Shown here piece by piece: positions 1-6,370 of a DNA stretch of 6,715 nt. This DNA is from Wenzhouxiangella sp. (GTDB lineage: Bacteria; Pseudomonadota; Gammaproteobacteria; Xanthomonadales; Wenzhouxiangellaceae), in the NCBI GenBank assembly GCA_007123575.1, contig SKKV01000094.1:1-6715 (forward strand). The letters are read 5' to 3'. Position numbers and translations under genes: made by a program. Each line of letters begins with the position of its first letter. The stretch's first letter is position 1. The notes below the pieces were generated by a model, which was given only the letters and a program-made list of their open reading frames with translations, made no database searches and was not told the DNA's origin.

Positions 1-2
1 AC

Positions 3-1526
3 TACGGCGACCGGCAGCGGCAGTTCCGCGTTGCCTATCATGGCTCGCTGTTTTCCAACAACGAACCGCAACTCGCCTTTGCCAACCCGTTCTCGACGAT
101 CGGCGGCTGGGCGCCCGGCTCTGGCTTCCCGGACGGACGCGGTGAGCTCGCCCTGCCCCCGGACAATCAGTTTCATCAGCTAAGCCTGGCAGGCGGCTGG
201 CAGCTGCGGCCCAACTTACACCTGACTGGCCAGGTTGCCTCGGGGCGCATGACCCAGAACGACCCCCTGCTGGCCTATACGGCCAATCCGCTGCTGGCCC
301 AGGCCATCGTTCAGCCCTTGCCTGCCGACTCGCTGGACGGGCGCATCGACACCACGGCGGCTCATTTCCGTTTGAGCGGGCGCAACTTCAGCCGCCTTCA
401 CTGGAACCTGAGCTACCGGCTCGACGACCGCGACAACCGCACCGACCTGCGCGAATGGGTCTACGTCGGCGGTGACTCGCAGCTTCAGGATACGGGCCCG
501 ACCAGCGGCCGACGCCGCTACAACCTGCCCCATGACTACCGCCATCAGCGCCTGCGCCTGGATGGCCAGTGGCGACTGGACGATCGAACCCGGCTCGGCA
601 GTGCCATACAGCAAAGCCGCACCGAGCGCAGCTTCAGCGCTCGTGAGCGCGTTGATGAAACCCTGCTGGAGTTCAATGCACGCCATCGCGCCAGCCAGCG
701 CGTACAGCTGGGCGCGCAGGTCCTGTGGGCGGACCGTGACGGCAGCGCCTACGACGGCGCCGCGGCCTTTCTGGCCGGCCATGATCCGGGTTACACCGAT
801 ACCCTGGCCGGCCAATGGGCCAATCTGCCGGCCTTGCGCATGTACCATCTGGCCGACCGGCGCCGCCAGCGCCAGGCGTTGTCAGCCAATCTGACTCCGC
901 ACGAGCAGTGGGCAATTGGCCTGGAAGCCGCGCGCGCCGTCGATGACTATCGAAACACCGAAATTGGCCTGACTGAAAGCCGGCAGGAATCGCTGTCAGG
1001 CACGCTGACCTGGGCGCCGTCGCGCGAGCTCTCGGCCCATGCTTTCTATACCTGGGAACGTCTGGCCAGCGACCAAGCCGGCTTCAGCTTTCGCGGTGGG
1101 CCCAATCGGTCGATCGACCTGGCCAACCCGGAGCGCTTCTGGGAGGTGGATCATCGCGACCGCATCGACACCCTGGGCGCCGGCCTGCAGCGTTACCTGC
1201 TCGACCGCCGCCTCAAGTTGCAATTGGACGGCGTCCATGCCCGGGCTCGGGCAAGACAGCAGGTAGCCACCGGCACGGCGCTGACTGCCGAGCCGCTGCC
1301 GACGGTCAGCAACCGGCTCGATTCGATCATGCTGCGCGCGGGCTACCAACTGTCAGAGCCGCTGAGCCTGAACTTCCGCTACTGGTTTGAACGATTCCGC
1401 TCGGATGACTGGGCCTTTGACGGCGTCGGTCCTGACCAGCTCGCCAACATCATCCTGCCTGGCGAGACCGCGGATAACTACCGGGTCCATGTTGTCTCGA
1501 TAAGCCTGCGCTATCAATTCCAGTAG
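3..1526 (+). CDS. MtrB/PioB-family outer-membrane beta-barrel protein, 5'-truncated by the window edge
   Basis: This is the C-terminal 507 residues of a larger protein; the frame is open from base 3 and no start is visible. Proteins of this family form a transmembrane barrel that insulates a periplasmic multihaem cytochrome (MtrA/PioA) crossing the outer membrane for extracellular electron transfer. Family-like features are the block LPPDNQFHQLSLAGGW (about residues 51-66 of the fragment), followed by SGRMTQNDPLLAYTANPL. The rest is a long run of alternating polar/aromatic strands rich in Arg, Asp, Tyr and Trp, for example RYWFERF. It ends SISLRYQFQ, a typical amphipathic last strand, although the usual terminal Phe is followed by one Gln. 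Family members are usually about 650-800 residues, so a quarter or more, including the signal peptide, is missing. The internal ATG at 249 is not a plausible start because homologous sequence continues upstream. No cytochrome gene lies downstream; partners would be to the left. Family assignment is fairly sure; the electron-transfer role is inferred. Confidence 0.85.
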   Translation, partial: YGDRQRQFRVAYHGSLFSNNEPQLAFANPFSTIGGWAPGSGFPDGRGELALPPDNQFHQLSLAGGWQLRPNLHLTGQVASGRMTQNDPLLAYTANPLLAQAIVQPLPADSLDGRIDTTAAHFRLSGRNFSRLHWNLSYRLDDRDNRTDLREWVYVGGDSQLQDTGPTSGRRRYNLPHDYRHQRLRLDGQWRLDDRTRLGSAIQQSRTERSFSARERVDETLLEFNARHRASQRVQLGAQVLWADRDGSAYDGAAAFLAGHDPGYTDTLAGQWANLPALRMYHLADRRRQRQALSANLTPHEQWAIGLEAARAVDDYRNTEIGLTESRQESLSGTLTWAPSRELSAHAFYTWERLASDQAGFSFRGGPNRSIDLANPERFWEVDHRDRIDTLGAGLQRYLLDRRLKLQLDGVHARARARQQVATGTALTAEPLPTVSNRLDSIMLRAGYQLSEPLSLNFRYWFERFRSDDWAFDGVGPDQLANIILPGETADNYRVHVVSISLRYQFQ

Positions 1527-1533
1527 AGTGCAA

Positions 1534-2778
1534 TCAGAAAGGCCCACGCGCTAGCGGCATGGTCATGCAGCGGCAACCGCCGCCACCGCGCGACAGCTCG
1601 GCGCCGTCCATCGTCACCACGACCGGACCACCGGACTCAAGGCGCTTGGAACCGGCAATAACGTCGGCGGCCTTTAACACCTCGAAGCCTGCCTGGTCCA
1701 GGGCCTGGACCGTGTATTGGTTATGGCCGTAGCCGATGATCTGTCCCGGCGCGAAAGCAAAGAAGTTGGCCCCACTGGCCCACTGCTCGCGCTCCTGGTT
1801 GAAATCATCCTCACCCCCGCAGTTGATCGGCTTCAGATCCAGGCCCAGCGCCGACAGCGCTTCGAGCACACCGTCATACTCCCGAATCGTGGCCTGGGCG
1901 CTGTCGTCAAAGCGGCAGTGGAAAGCTCGGCAGCGCTGGCGGCCGGTGATCAGCGGCGGAAAGACCACGCACTTGTCGCGATCGACCATGGTGAAAATCA
2001 TGTCCAGATGAATGGTGGCGCGGGTTTTGGGTATTTCGACGACGATAAAATTGCGCACCGGCCCCTTGCTGGCAATCGCACGCATGATGCGGTCGATGCC
2101 CGACACCGAGGTGCGCTCACTGTAGCCGATCACGACCAGGTCTTCGCGGATCACCAGCAAGTCGCCGCCCTCGATGGTCAGTTCGGCGTCCTTGTTGTCA
2201 GTGCCATCGAAATAAAATCCCTCGCTGTCAATGTCCGGGTGGTACTTGAAGATCGCCTTGAGCAGCAGCGCCTCAGCCACGCGCGCCTTGTAAGCCATCG
2301 AACCGATGATCACGCGGCGGTTCAGGCACATCGTTGCATCGCGGGTAAAAAAAGTATTCGGCAGCGGCGGAATGGCGTAGCGCGAAGGGTCAAGATACTT
2401 CTCCAGGCTGATTGCCTTTTTCGGCGTACCTTCAATCAGCCGGCTCGACAGCGCGGCAGGGGCCAGCGCCTGCAGATCTTCGACCAACTCCGGGCAGTCA
2501 TACAGCTCACACAAGGCCCTGACCAGCGCCTCGCGAATACGACCCTGCCCCAACACCTCAGTCAACAACTCCCGCAGCTCAACAGTTCTGGCCACGGTGG
2601 AGAGCACCCCCTTGAGCTGTTCATGCTCGGAGCTGGCCAGGCCCAGGTTGAGAATATCGTCGTACAAGACCTCGGCCGCAGTTTGCGGCGTCATGTTCTC
2701 GATTTCCTGGCCCGGCGTGTGGACCACCACAGTCTGCAATGGCCCAATTTCAGTGTTGAGGTCGATTCGTATAGTCAT
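1534..2778 (-). CDS. arcA: arginine deiminase
   Basis: This enzyme hydrolyses L-arginine to L-citrulline and ammonia, the first step of the cytosolic arginine deiminase pathway. The 414-residue length fits the family (about 400-420). The substrate and catalytic motifs are all present: LPNTFFTRD with Asp147, IEGGD with Glu203 and Asp206, SERT with Arg222, HLDMIFTMVD with His257 and Asp259, and near the C-terminus SRGGGG followed by CMTMP, where Cys404 is the nucleophile and Arg397 binds substrate. These correspond to the well-known residues of Pseudomonas ArcA. The ATG at 2778 is chosen over a TTG 13 codons upstream because MTIRIDLNTEIGPLQ starts like family members and AGGAA lies 9 nt before it. 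It converges with the barrel gene, leaving 7 bp between stop codons. No arcB, arcC or arcD lies on either side, so the rest of the pathway, if present, is elsewhere. It is divergent from the kinase operon. Identity is very secure; fermentative versus other use of arginine is open. Confidence 0.95.
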   Translation of the reverse strand: MTIRIDLNTEIGPLQTVVVHTPGQEIENMTPQTAAEVLYDDILNLGLASSEHEQLKGVLSTVARTVELRELLTEVLGQGRIREALVRALCELYDCPELVEDLQALAPAALSSRLIEGTPKKAISLEKYLDPSRYAIPPLPNTFFTRDATMCLNRRVIIGSMAYKARVAEALLLKAIFKYHPDIDSEGFYFDGTDNKDAELTIEGGDLLVIREDLVVIGYSERTSVSGIDRIMRAIASKGPVRNFIVVEIPKTRATIHLDMIFTMVDRDKCVVFPPLITGRQRCRAFHCRFDDSAQATIREYDGVLEALSALGLDLKPINCGGEDDFNQEREQWASGANFFAFAPGQIIGYGHNQYTVQALDQAGFEVLKAADVIAGSKRLESGGPVVVTMDGAELSRGGGGCRCMTMPLARGPF

Positions 2779-2787
2779 GACTGGAAT

Positions 2788-2792
2788 TTCCT
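2788..2792 (-). promoter_or_regulatory. arcA ribosome binding site (decides the start)
   Basis: On the minus strand AGGAA sits 9 nt before the ATG at 2778. The upstream in-frame TTG at 2817 has no comparable Shine-Dalgarno, and the 13 residues it would add do not look like part of the family. This favours the ATG. Confidence 0.6.
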
Positions 2793-2879
2793 GAAGTATT
2801 TTCCCCGATGATGGCAAGCCCGGCTGGCTGCCACTGTCATTTATGCAGCGGCGACTGACTGGCCCTATAGTATGGCGGC

Positions 2880-2908
2880 AGTGTACGGACTTTCCCGGCG
2901 TTCGTCAG
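2880..2908 (-). promoter_or_regulatory. predicted sigma70-type promoter for arcA
   Basis: On the minus strand CTGACG (2903-2908) matches the -35 consensus at 4 of 6 bases, and TACACT (2880-2885) matches the -10 at 4 of 6. The spacer is the optimal 17 bp. Transcription would start near 2873, giving a leader of about 95 nt. The match is moderate, and alternative -10-like strings such as TACTAT lie nearby. Confidence 0.35.
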
Positions 2909-2943
2909 TAACCAAAAAAACTGAATGTCGACCCCAAAATAAC

Positions 2944-2957
2944 GTGATGCAGTTCAC
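2944..2957. promoter_or_regulatory. CRP/Vfr/Clp-type dyad operator
   Basis: The sequence GTGA-TGCAGT-TCAC is a perfect 4+4 inverted repeat with a 6-bp spacer, flanked by A/T-rich ends (AATAAC on the left, ATATTT on the right). This is the core of a cAMP-receptor-protein-type site. Its centre (2950.5) is about 27 bp before the predicted kinase start site, inside the promoter, which suggests repression there. It is about 77 bp upstream of the predicted arcA start. It does not fit the FNR/ANR half-site TTGAT, although ANR is the usual arcA activator in pseudomonads. Its function is inferred from the motif only. Confidence 0.45.
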
Positions 2958-2962
2958 ATATT

Positions 2963-2971
2963 TGCTACAAT
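2963..2971 (+). promoter_or_regulatory. predicted extended -10 promoter for the kinase operon
   Basis: TGC followed by TACAAT is an extended -10 element (TGn plus a 5/6 match to TATAAT). No good -35 hexamer lies 16-18 bp upstream, which is compatible with extended -10 promoters. The start site would be near 2978, giving a leader of about 24 nt before the ATG at 3002. The CRP-like dyad occupies the upstream half. Confidence 0.45.
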
Positions 2972-3001
2972 TCGGACTCGCGTGCAAACTTGGACTTTGG
3001 C

Positions 3002-3907
3002 ATGCCGAACATTAAAGATTTTGACTACCGCGCCGCCATTGGCCGCGAGTTCGGTAACTTCGTGGTTGTGCGCGAAATCGGGCGGGGTGCCATGGGGGCG
3101 GTGTTTCTTGGCTATCAAAAAACCCTCAAGCGCCAGGTCGCCATCAAGCTGTTGCCAAAGGATCTGGCCAAAACCAGATTGGCCCAGCAGCAGTTTCGCG
3201 ACGAAGCAGAAACGATTGCCATCCTCGATCATCCAAACATCATCACAATTTTCGAATCTGGCGAAGACGATCAATTCTTTTACCAGGCCATGCGGCTGGT
3301 CGACGGTCAGGACCTCGGTCAGCTCATAGAGAAGCTGCGCAAGCATCCGGTTCCATCGCGACGTCTGTTGCCCAAGGCACACACTCTGCGGCTGATCGAT
3401 GAAATTCTCTCCGGGCTGGCGCACGCCCACGCCATGGGCGTGATTCATCAGGACCTGAAGCCGGGCAATATCCTGATCGGAGACAAGGATGGAAGAGCCC
3501 AGATCGCAGATTTTGGTATCGCAAAGACCATGCAGATTGAGTATGCTGCCCGTCAGGCTATTGTCGGCACGCCGATCTATCTTTCGCCGGAGCAGGCATC
3601 GGCGAAAGATACCGACCATCGCACGGACCTGTACTCCGTCGGCATCGTGTTGCTTGAGATGCTGGCGGGCCGTCTGCCGGTACGGCCCGAAGATGCGCGC
3701 CAAACCATTGTTCGCAAGGTGCGTCAGCCTGATACGTTTTTCCTCCATAGCCCAAGTGAATGTCATCCCAACATATCTGCCGCCATGGAGAACATCATCC
3801 TGAAAGCCGTCGCGACCAACCCCAACCAGCGCTTCCAGAGCTGCGATGAGTTCAAGGCCGCCCTGGCTGACCTGCCAGACAACATCCCTGCCGGTGTCAA
3901 ACCATGA
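3002..3907 (+). CDS. soluble Hanks-type serine/threonine protein kinase
   Basis: This 301-residue protein is essentially one eukaryotic-like kinase domain that transfers ATP phosphate to Ser/Thr of target proteins. In order: a short N-terminal extension (1-20), glycine loop GRGAMG (27-32), VAIK lysine Lys49, helix-C Glu70 or Glu68, catalytic loop HQDLKPGN (149-156, Asp151), DFG (170-172), activation segment to GTPIYLSPEQ (189-198), and the helix-F motif DLYSVGIVLLEML. The HRD arginine is glutamine (CAG codon), so activation-loop control may differ, but the catalytic Asp, Lys and Asn are kept. There is no transmembrane helix, PASTA or other sensory domain, so it should be cytosolic and take its input from a partner. 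The ATG at 3002 is preferred to a TTG at 2990; a weak GGA lies 7 nt before it. Its last bases overlap the next gene as ATGA, indicating translational coupling. It is divergent from arcA. Substrate unknown; the co-translated neighbour is the obvious candidate. Confidence 0.92.
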   Translation: MPNIKDFDYRAAIGREFGNFVVVREIGRGAMGAVFLGYQKTLKRQVAIKLLPKDLAKTRLAQQQFRDEAETIAILDHPNIITIFESGEDDQFFYQAMRLVDGQDLGQLIEKLRKHPVPSRRLLPKAHTLRLIDEILSGLAHAHAMGVIHQDLKPGNILIGDKDGRAQIADFGIAKTMQIEYAARQAIVGTPIYLSPEQASAKDTDHRTDLYSVGIVLLEMLAGRLPVRPEDARQTIVRKVRQPDTFFLHSPSECHPNISAAMENIILKAVATNPNQRFQSCDEFKAALADLPDNIPAGVKP

Positions 3908-6030
3908 CCGAGGGAGAGTCGCACGCGCTTGATGGACACACCGCCGAATTGCTGGCAAGACAAATCAACACCGCCTTTACCATGGCCAGCGGCTATGGAA
4001 TCAACCACCCGATGTTCCACAAGGCATGCGAGGGGCTCCAGGAATCACTGACCGACGCGCTGAAGGGCGTATCCTCGATTTCCCTGCTGATGGACCGAGG
4101 CGCCCTGTTCATCGACAAGTTCCCGGTTGGCCAACGGTTCAACCCCAGGCGCCTGATGAATCTCCTTTCCCAGCTGGGCATCGAGTCGATCAGCTTTTCC
4201 AGCGGCATCGGCGTCGAAGACATTCAGAAGCTCATGGTCTGCTCCACCGACCATGACCAGTATCCGGATGTGACCGCCATCCAATCCGGCCTCCAAGCCG
4301 AAGATGTCACCACCATCCGGTTGAACTACATCCAGTTTCGGCAGGTAACCGCCGACCAGAAGGTCGTTGCTGAAGGTCAGGCCAGTGCAGACGGGGCCGC
4401 CGCGTCCGCTGACGCTTCTTCCCGCACGGCAACGGACAGTTTCGATCCGATCACGTCGCTGTTGTCCCTCAATGAGCTGGTCAGGGATCCGGAGCAATAT
4501 GCCGAAAAACTGGAACAGGAAAGCGCCGGCGATAGCAACCGCCGCCAGGTTGTCCGGCAGCTTCGCAATCTGGTCAGCCAGATCGAACGCGGAGAAGTCG
4601 CAACGGGCTCTGCGGTGTCATCCGAGGCGGTCATGAGCGCAGTCAATGATTTGCGGTTTCGGATTCGAAAGAGTATCGACACACGGCGAGATGTCGAGCT
4701 GATCCTGAGCGAAGAAGATCAAGTCGTGGGTGAAGTCGACCAGCTCACCTACAGCACGCTGGTTTCCCTGGTGCGCGAGGAGTTCCGAGGCGGCAAGTTT
4801 TCGGCCAAACGGATGGCTCAGATCATCAATCGAATGCTGCCCGATGCTCGCGACCTGAAAAGACTGCTGCCACAGCTCAAGAAAGGCTTACTGGCCGAGG
4901 GAATGAGCCTGGACGAGTGGGCGACGCTTGTCAGTGAAATGTCCACCGAGCTGCGTGGCGAGCACCTGATCCAGGCACTGGAAGAAGGCGCCGAAAACGT
5001 TGGCCTGGATGTTGATGAAATCATCGATCAAATCCGCGAAGATCCATCAGAAGCGGCGCGCTTGATTGTCATGGCGACCGAGCTTCGACGCAGCGGTGCC
5101 GGGGAAGAAGAGCAGCTGTCTGCCGCATTCTCCGAGTACATCGAAAGAATCAGCGACAAGCTGTCGTTGAAGCTTGGCGAAGGCATGCCGAACAGCGAAG
5201 CGCTCGACAGCCAGCTTTTTCGGGTGCGTCAACTGCTGGTTGAACAACTCAATCGACAGGGCCTGCCGCCAGACCTGATCGAAAGCGTGCGCGGCCGCCT
5301 GCAGCCAAAACCACCCGCCACTGCCGAACAGCCGGAGCCTGAGAAGCGGGCAGCCGCAGCGCCCGAAGAAAAAAGCGACATTGATGGGCCCGGGGAGACT
5401 GAACCACCGCCCAGCGAGGATCTGGCCACCGGATCAAACCTGGCAGAAGAATACGACGACACCAGTGATGAGCCGGTCGAATCCAGCCCCATATCGGCAT
5501 CATTGCCGCAAAGGGTCTTGAACCCTGAAAACACCGCCTTTTTCCTCGATCGGGAGATCAAGAGCGCACGCCGCTACAAGACAGCATTTTCGGTCATCAA
5601 GGTCAGCATCGAACTGGTTCGTGACCGGCCAGGCCCACCGCGCGCGCCCAAGCCTGACGACTTTGACAAGCTGCTGCCGCAGCTATACGCCGAAATCATT
5701 GCTCAGTTAAGAGATCTGGACCTGGTCGGCTCGCTCGACAAGCAGCGCCAGGCCGTGCCGCTGATGATTCTGCCCATGACGCCCACCGACGGTGCCGAAA
5801 TCGTGCTCAAGCGGCTGCTCAAGCGACTCAAACTGACACCTTTCCGCCTTTCCGGCATGCCCACTCAACTGCTCTGCGCGGTCTCCTGCGCCACCTTCCA
5901 GTTCGACTCGGAAGAAACCGACCAGGCCTTCCGCGACCGCGTCGAAGAAGAACACGAAATCAGCCGCGAAATGCTGCACCTGGAGCATGACACCACGGAG
6001 CTGAAGTCGAAAACCGGCTTGAGAAGCTAG
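3904..6030 (+). CDS. multidomain protein with a C-terminal degenerate GGDEF-like domain, coupled to the kinase
   Basis: I do not recognise the 708-residue protein as a whole. Visible parts: an N-terminal region (about 10-140) with pattern YGINHP, then LLMDRGALFID, then LGIESISFSSGIGVEDIQKLM. It resembles an alpha/beta module I recall at the N-terminus of some bacterial HEAT-repeat and HD-type signalling proteins. A polar Ala/Ser linker (about 155-180) follows, then a long, charged, mostly helical middle (about 180-465), then a Pro/Glu/Asp-rich disordered linker (about 466-538). The C-terminal domain (about 539-690) starts LNPENTAFFLDREIKSARRY and contains VPLMILPMTPTDGAEIVLKRL, tracking the GGDEF fold. 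Where GGDEF should stand the sequence is SLDKQ (610-614), and the metal-binding Asp region is VSIE, so diguanylate cyclase activity is not expected. No signal peptide or membrane helix is seen. The start ATG overlaps the kinase stop (ATGA), so production is probably coupled. It is likely a kinase substrate, scaffold or regulator; this is inference. Confidence 0.85.
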   Translation: MTEGESHALDGHTAELLARQINTAFTMASGYGINHPMFHKACEGLQESLTDALKGVSSISLLMDRGALFIDKFPVGQRFNPRRLMNLLSQLGIESISFSSGIGVEDIQKLMVCSTDHDQYPDVTAIQSGLQAEDVTTIRLNYIQFRQVTADQKVVAEGQASADGAAASADASSRTATDSFDPITSLLSLNELVRDPEQYAEKLEQESAGDSNRRQVVRQLRNLVSQIERGEVATGSAVSSEAVMSAVNDLRFRIRKSIDTRRDVELILSEEDQVVGEVDQLTYSTLVSLVREEFRGGKFSAKRMAQIINRMLPDARDLKRLLPQLKKGLLAEGMSLDEWATLVSEMSTELRGEHLIQALEEGAENVGLDVDEIIDQIREDPSEAARLIVMATELRRSGAGEEEQLSAAFSEYIERISDKLSLKLGEGMPNSEALDSQLFRVRQLLVEQLNRQGLPPDLIESVRGRLQPKPPATAEQPEPEKRAAAAPEEKSDIDGPGETEPPPSEDLATGSNLAEEYDDTSDEPVESSPISASLPQRVLNPENTAFFLDREIKSARRYKTAFSVIKVSIELVRDRPGPPRAPKPDDFDKLLPQLYAEIIAQLRDLDLVGSLDKQRQAVPLMILPMTPTDGAEIVLKRLLKRLKLTPFRLSGMPTQLLCAVSCATFQFDSEETDQAFRDRVEEEHEISREMLHLEHDTTELKSKTGLRS

Positions 6031-6042
6031 TCAAGAGATTGT

Positions 6043-6129
6043 TGGTGCCCGGGGCCGGACTCGAACCGGCACGGAGTTTCCTCCGAGGGATTTTAAGTCC
6101 CTTGCGTCTACCAATTTCGCCACCCGGGC
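6043..6129 (-). tRNA. tRNA-Leu (UAA)
   Basis: Read on the minus strand, the acceptor stem GCCCGGG (6123-6129) pairs with CCCGGGC (6047-6053), followed by discriminator A and an encoded CCA (6043-6045). The anticodon stem AGGGA/TCCCT encloses loop CTTAAAA, with anticodon TAA at 6093-6095. The long variable arm CGGAGGAAACTCCG is the class II arm expected of tRNA-Leu. The T arm GCCGG-TTCGAGT-CCGGC is intact. It is 87 nt including CCA and decodes UUA and UUG. It is last in the Gly-Cys-Leu series and ends 12 bp beyond the convergent stop codon at 6030. Confidence 0.97.
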
Positions 6130-6154
6130 ACGGTGCCTCATGATACTTGCCCCC

Positions 6155-6206
6155 TTCAGGCGCGGGGACCAGATTTCTTCGCAAATCCGTCCATTCGCTG
6201 CCTGAA
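6155..6206. repeat. nested inverted repeat (hairpin) in the tRNA-Cys/tRNA-Leu spacer
   Basis: Outer arms TTCAGGC (6155-6161) and GCCTGAA (6200-6206) pair perfectly over 7 bp. Inside them GCG (6162-6164) pairs with CGC (6196-6198), GGAC (6166-6169) with GTCC (6189-6192), and GATTT (6172-6176) with AAATC (6183-6187), closing a 6-nt loop. That gives about 19 bp in 52 nt with small bulges. No T-run follows on either strand, so it is not an obvious terminator. It could be a processing structure of the tRNA precursor, a small RNA or a remnant repeat. The rest of the 121-bp spacer (6130-6250) shows nothing recognisable. Confidence 0.6.
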
Positions 6207-6250
6207 AACGCAGTTCATGCAACGAGCAGTAAGCGTATGAAGTTGGAAAA

Positions 6251-6324
6251 TGGAGGCTAGGCCCGGAGTCGAACCGAGGTACACGGCTTTGCAGGCCGCT
6301 GCATAACCACTCTGCCACCTAGCC
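6251..6324 (-). tRNA. tRNA-Cys (GCA)
   Basis: Read on the minus strand, the acceptor stem GGCTAGG (6318-6324) pairs with CCTAGCC (6255-6261), followed by discriminator T, as in bacterial tRNA-Cys, and an encoded CCA (6251-6253). The D arm contains GGCAGAGTGGTTATGC. The anticodon loop CTGCAAA carries anticodon GCA at 6290-6292, on a stem GCGGC/GCCGT with one G-U pair. The T-loop is TTCGACT. It is 74 nt including CCA and decodes UGU and UGC. It is the middle member of the Gly-Cys-Leu series but lies 281 bp from tRNA-Gly and 121 bp from tRNA-Leu. Confidence 0.97.
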
Positions 6325-6339
6325 TTGGTGGAATGCTGG

Positions 6340-6370
6340 ATTCTAACCGATCCAGTTAGGAGCCTGTCGG
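6340..6370 (-). promoter_or_regulatory. possible promoter for tRNA-Cys/tRNA-Leu at the edge of the palindromic repeat
   Basis: On the minus strand TAGAAT (6340-6345) is a 5/6 match to a -10 box. It lies 15 nt before the tRNA-Cys 5' end, so initiation would be near 6333. The best -35-like string, CCGACA (6365-6370, 4/6), sits inside the terminal inverted repeat at a longish spacing of 19 bp. A small hairpin (CTGGAT 6336-6341 with ATCCAG 6350-6355) overlaps it. The prediction is weak but would explain how the downstream tRNAs are expressed past the terminator after tRNA-Gly. Confidence 0.25.

Noticed and set aside
216..848. 210-codon open frame on the minus strand inside the barrel gene
   Set aside because: Its low-complexity Ala/Gly/Val/Gln-rich product is typical of the complement of high-GC coding DNA, and the plus frame has clear MtrB/PioB family blocks.
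249..1526. ATG at 249 as the start of the barrel gene
   Set aside because: The frame is open to the window edge, and the residues before the ATG (around LPPDNQFHQLSL) belong to the same family, so the gene begins off the left end.
1717..2811. 364-codon open frame on the plus strand
   Set aside because: It is exactly antisense to arcA, whose catalytic motifs are unambiguous. Its product is Arg/Gln/His-rich with no recognisable domain. It is a shadow frame.
2941..2960. FNR/ANR box controlling arcA
   Set aside because: The dyad half-sites are GTGA/TCAC, not TTGAT/ATCAA, so it fits the CRP type and not the anaerobic regulator.
2954..3958. 334-codon open frame on the minus strand
   Set aside because: It lies opposite the kinase gene, which carries every kinase motif in order. 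The minus-strand product matches no family I recognise.
6155..6206. Spacer hairpin as a rho-independent terminator
   Set aside because: Neither strand has a T-run after the stem; the minus strand continues AAGGGGGC.
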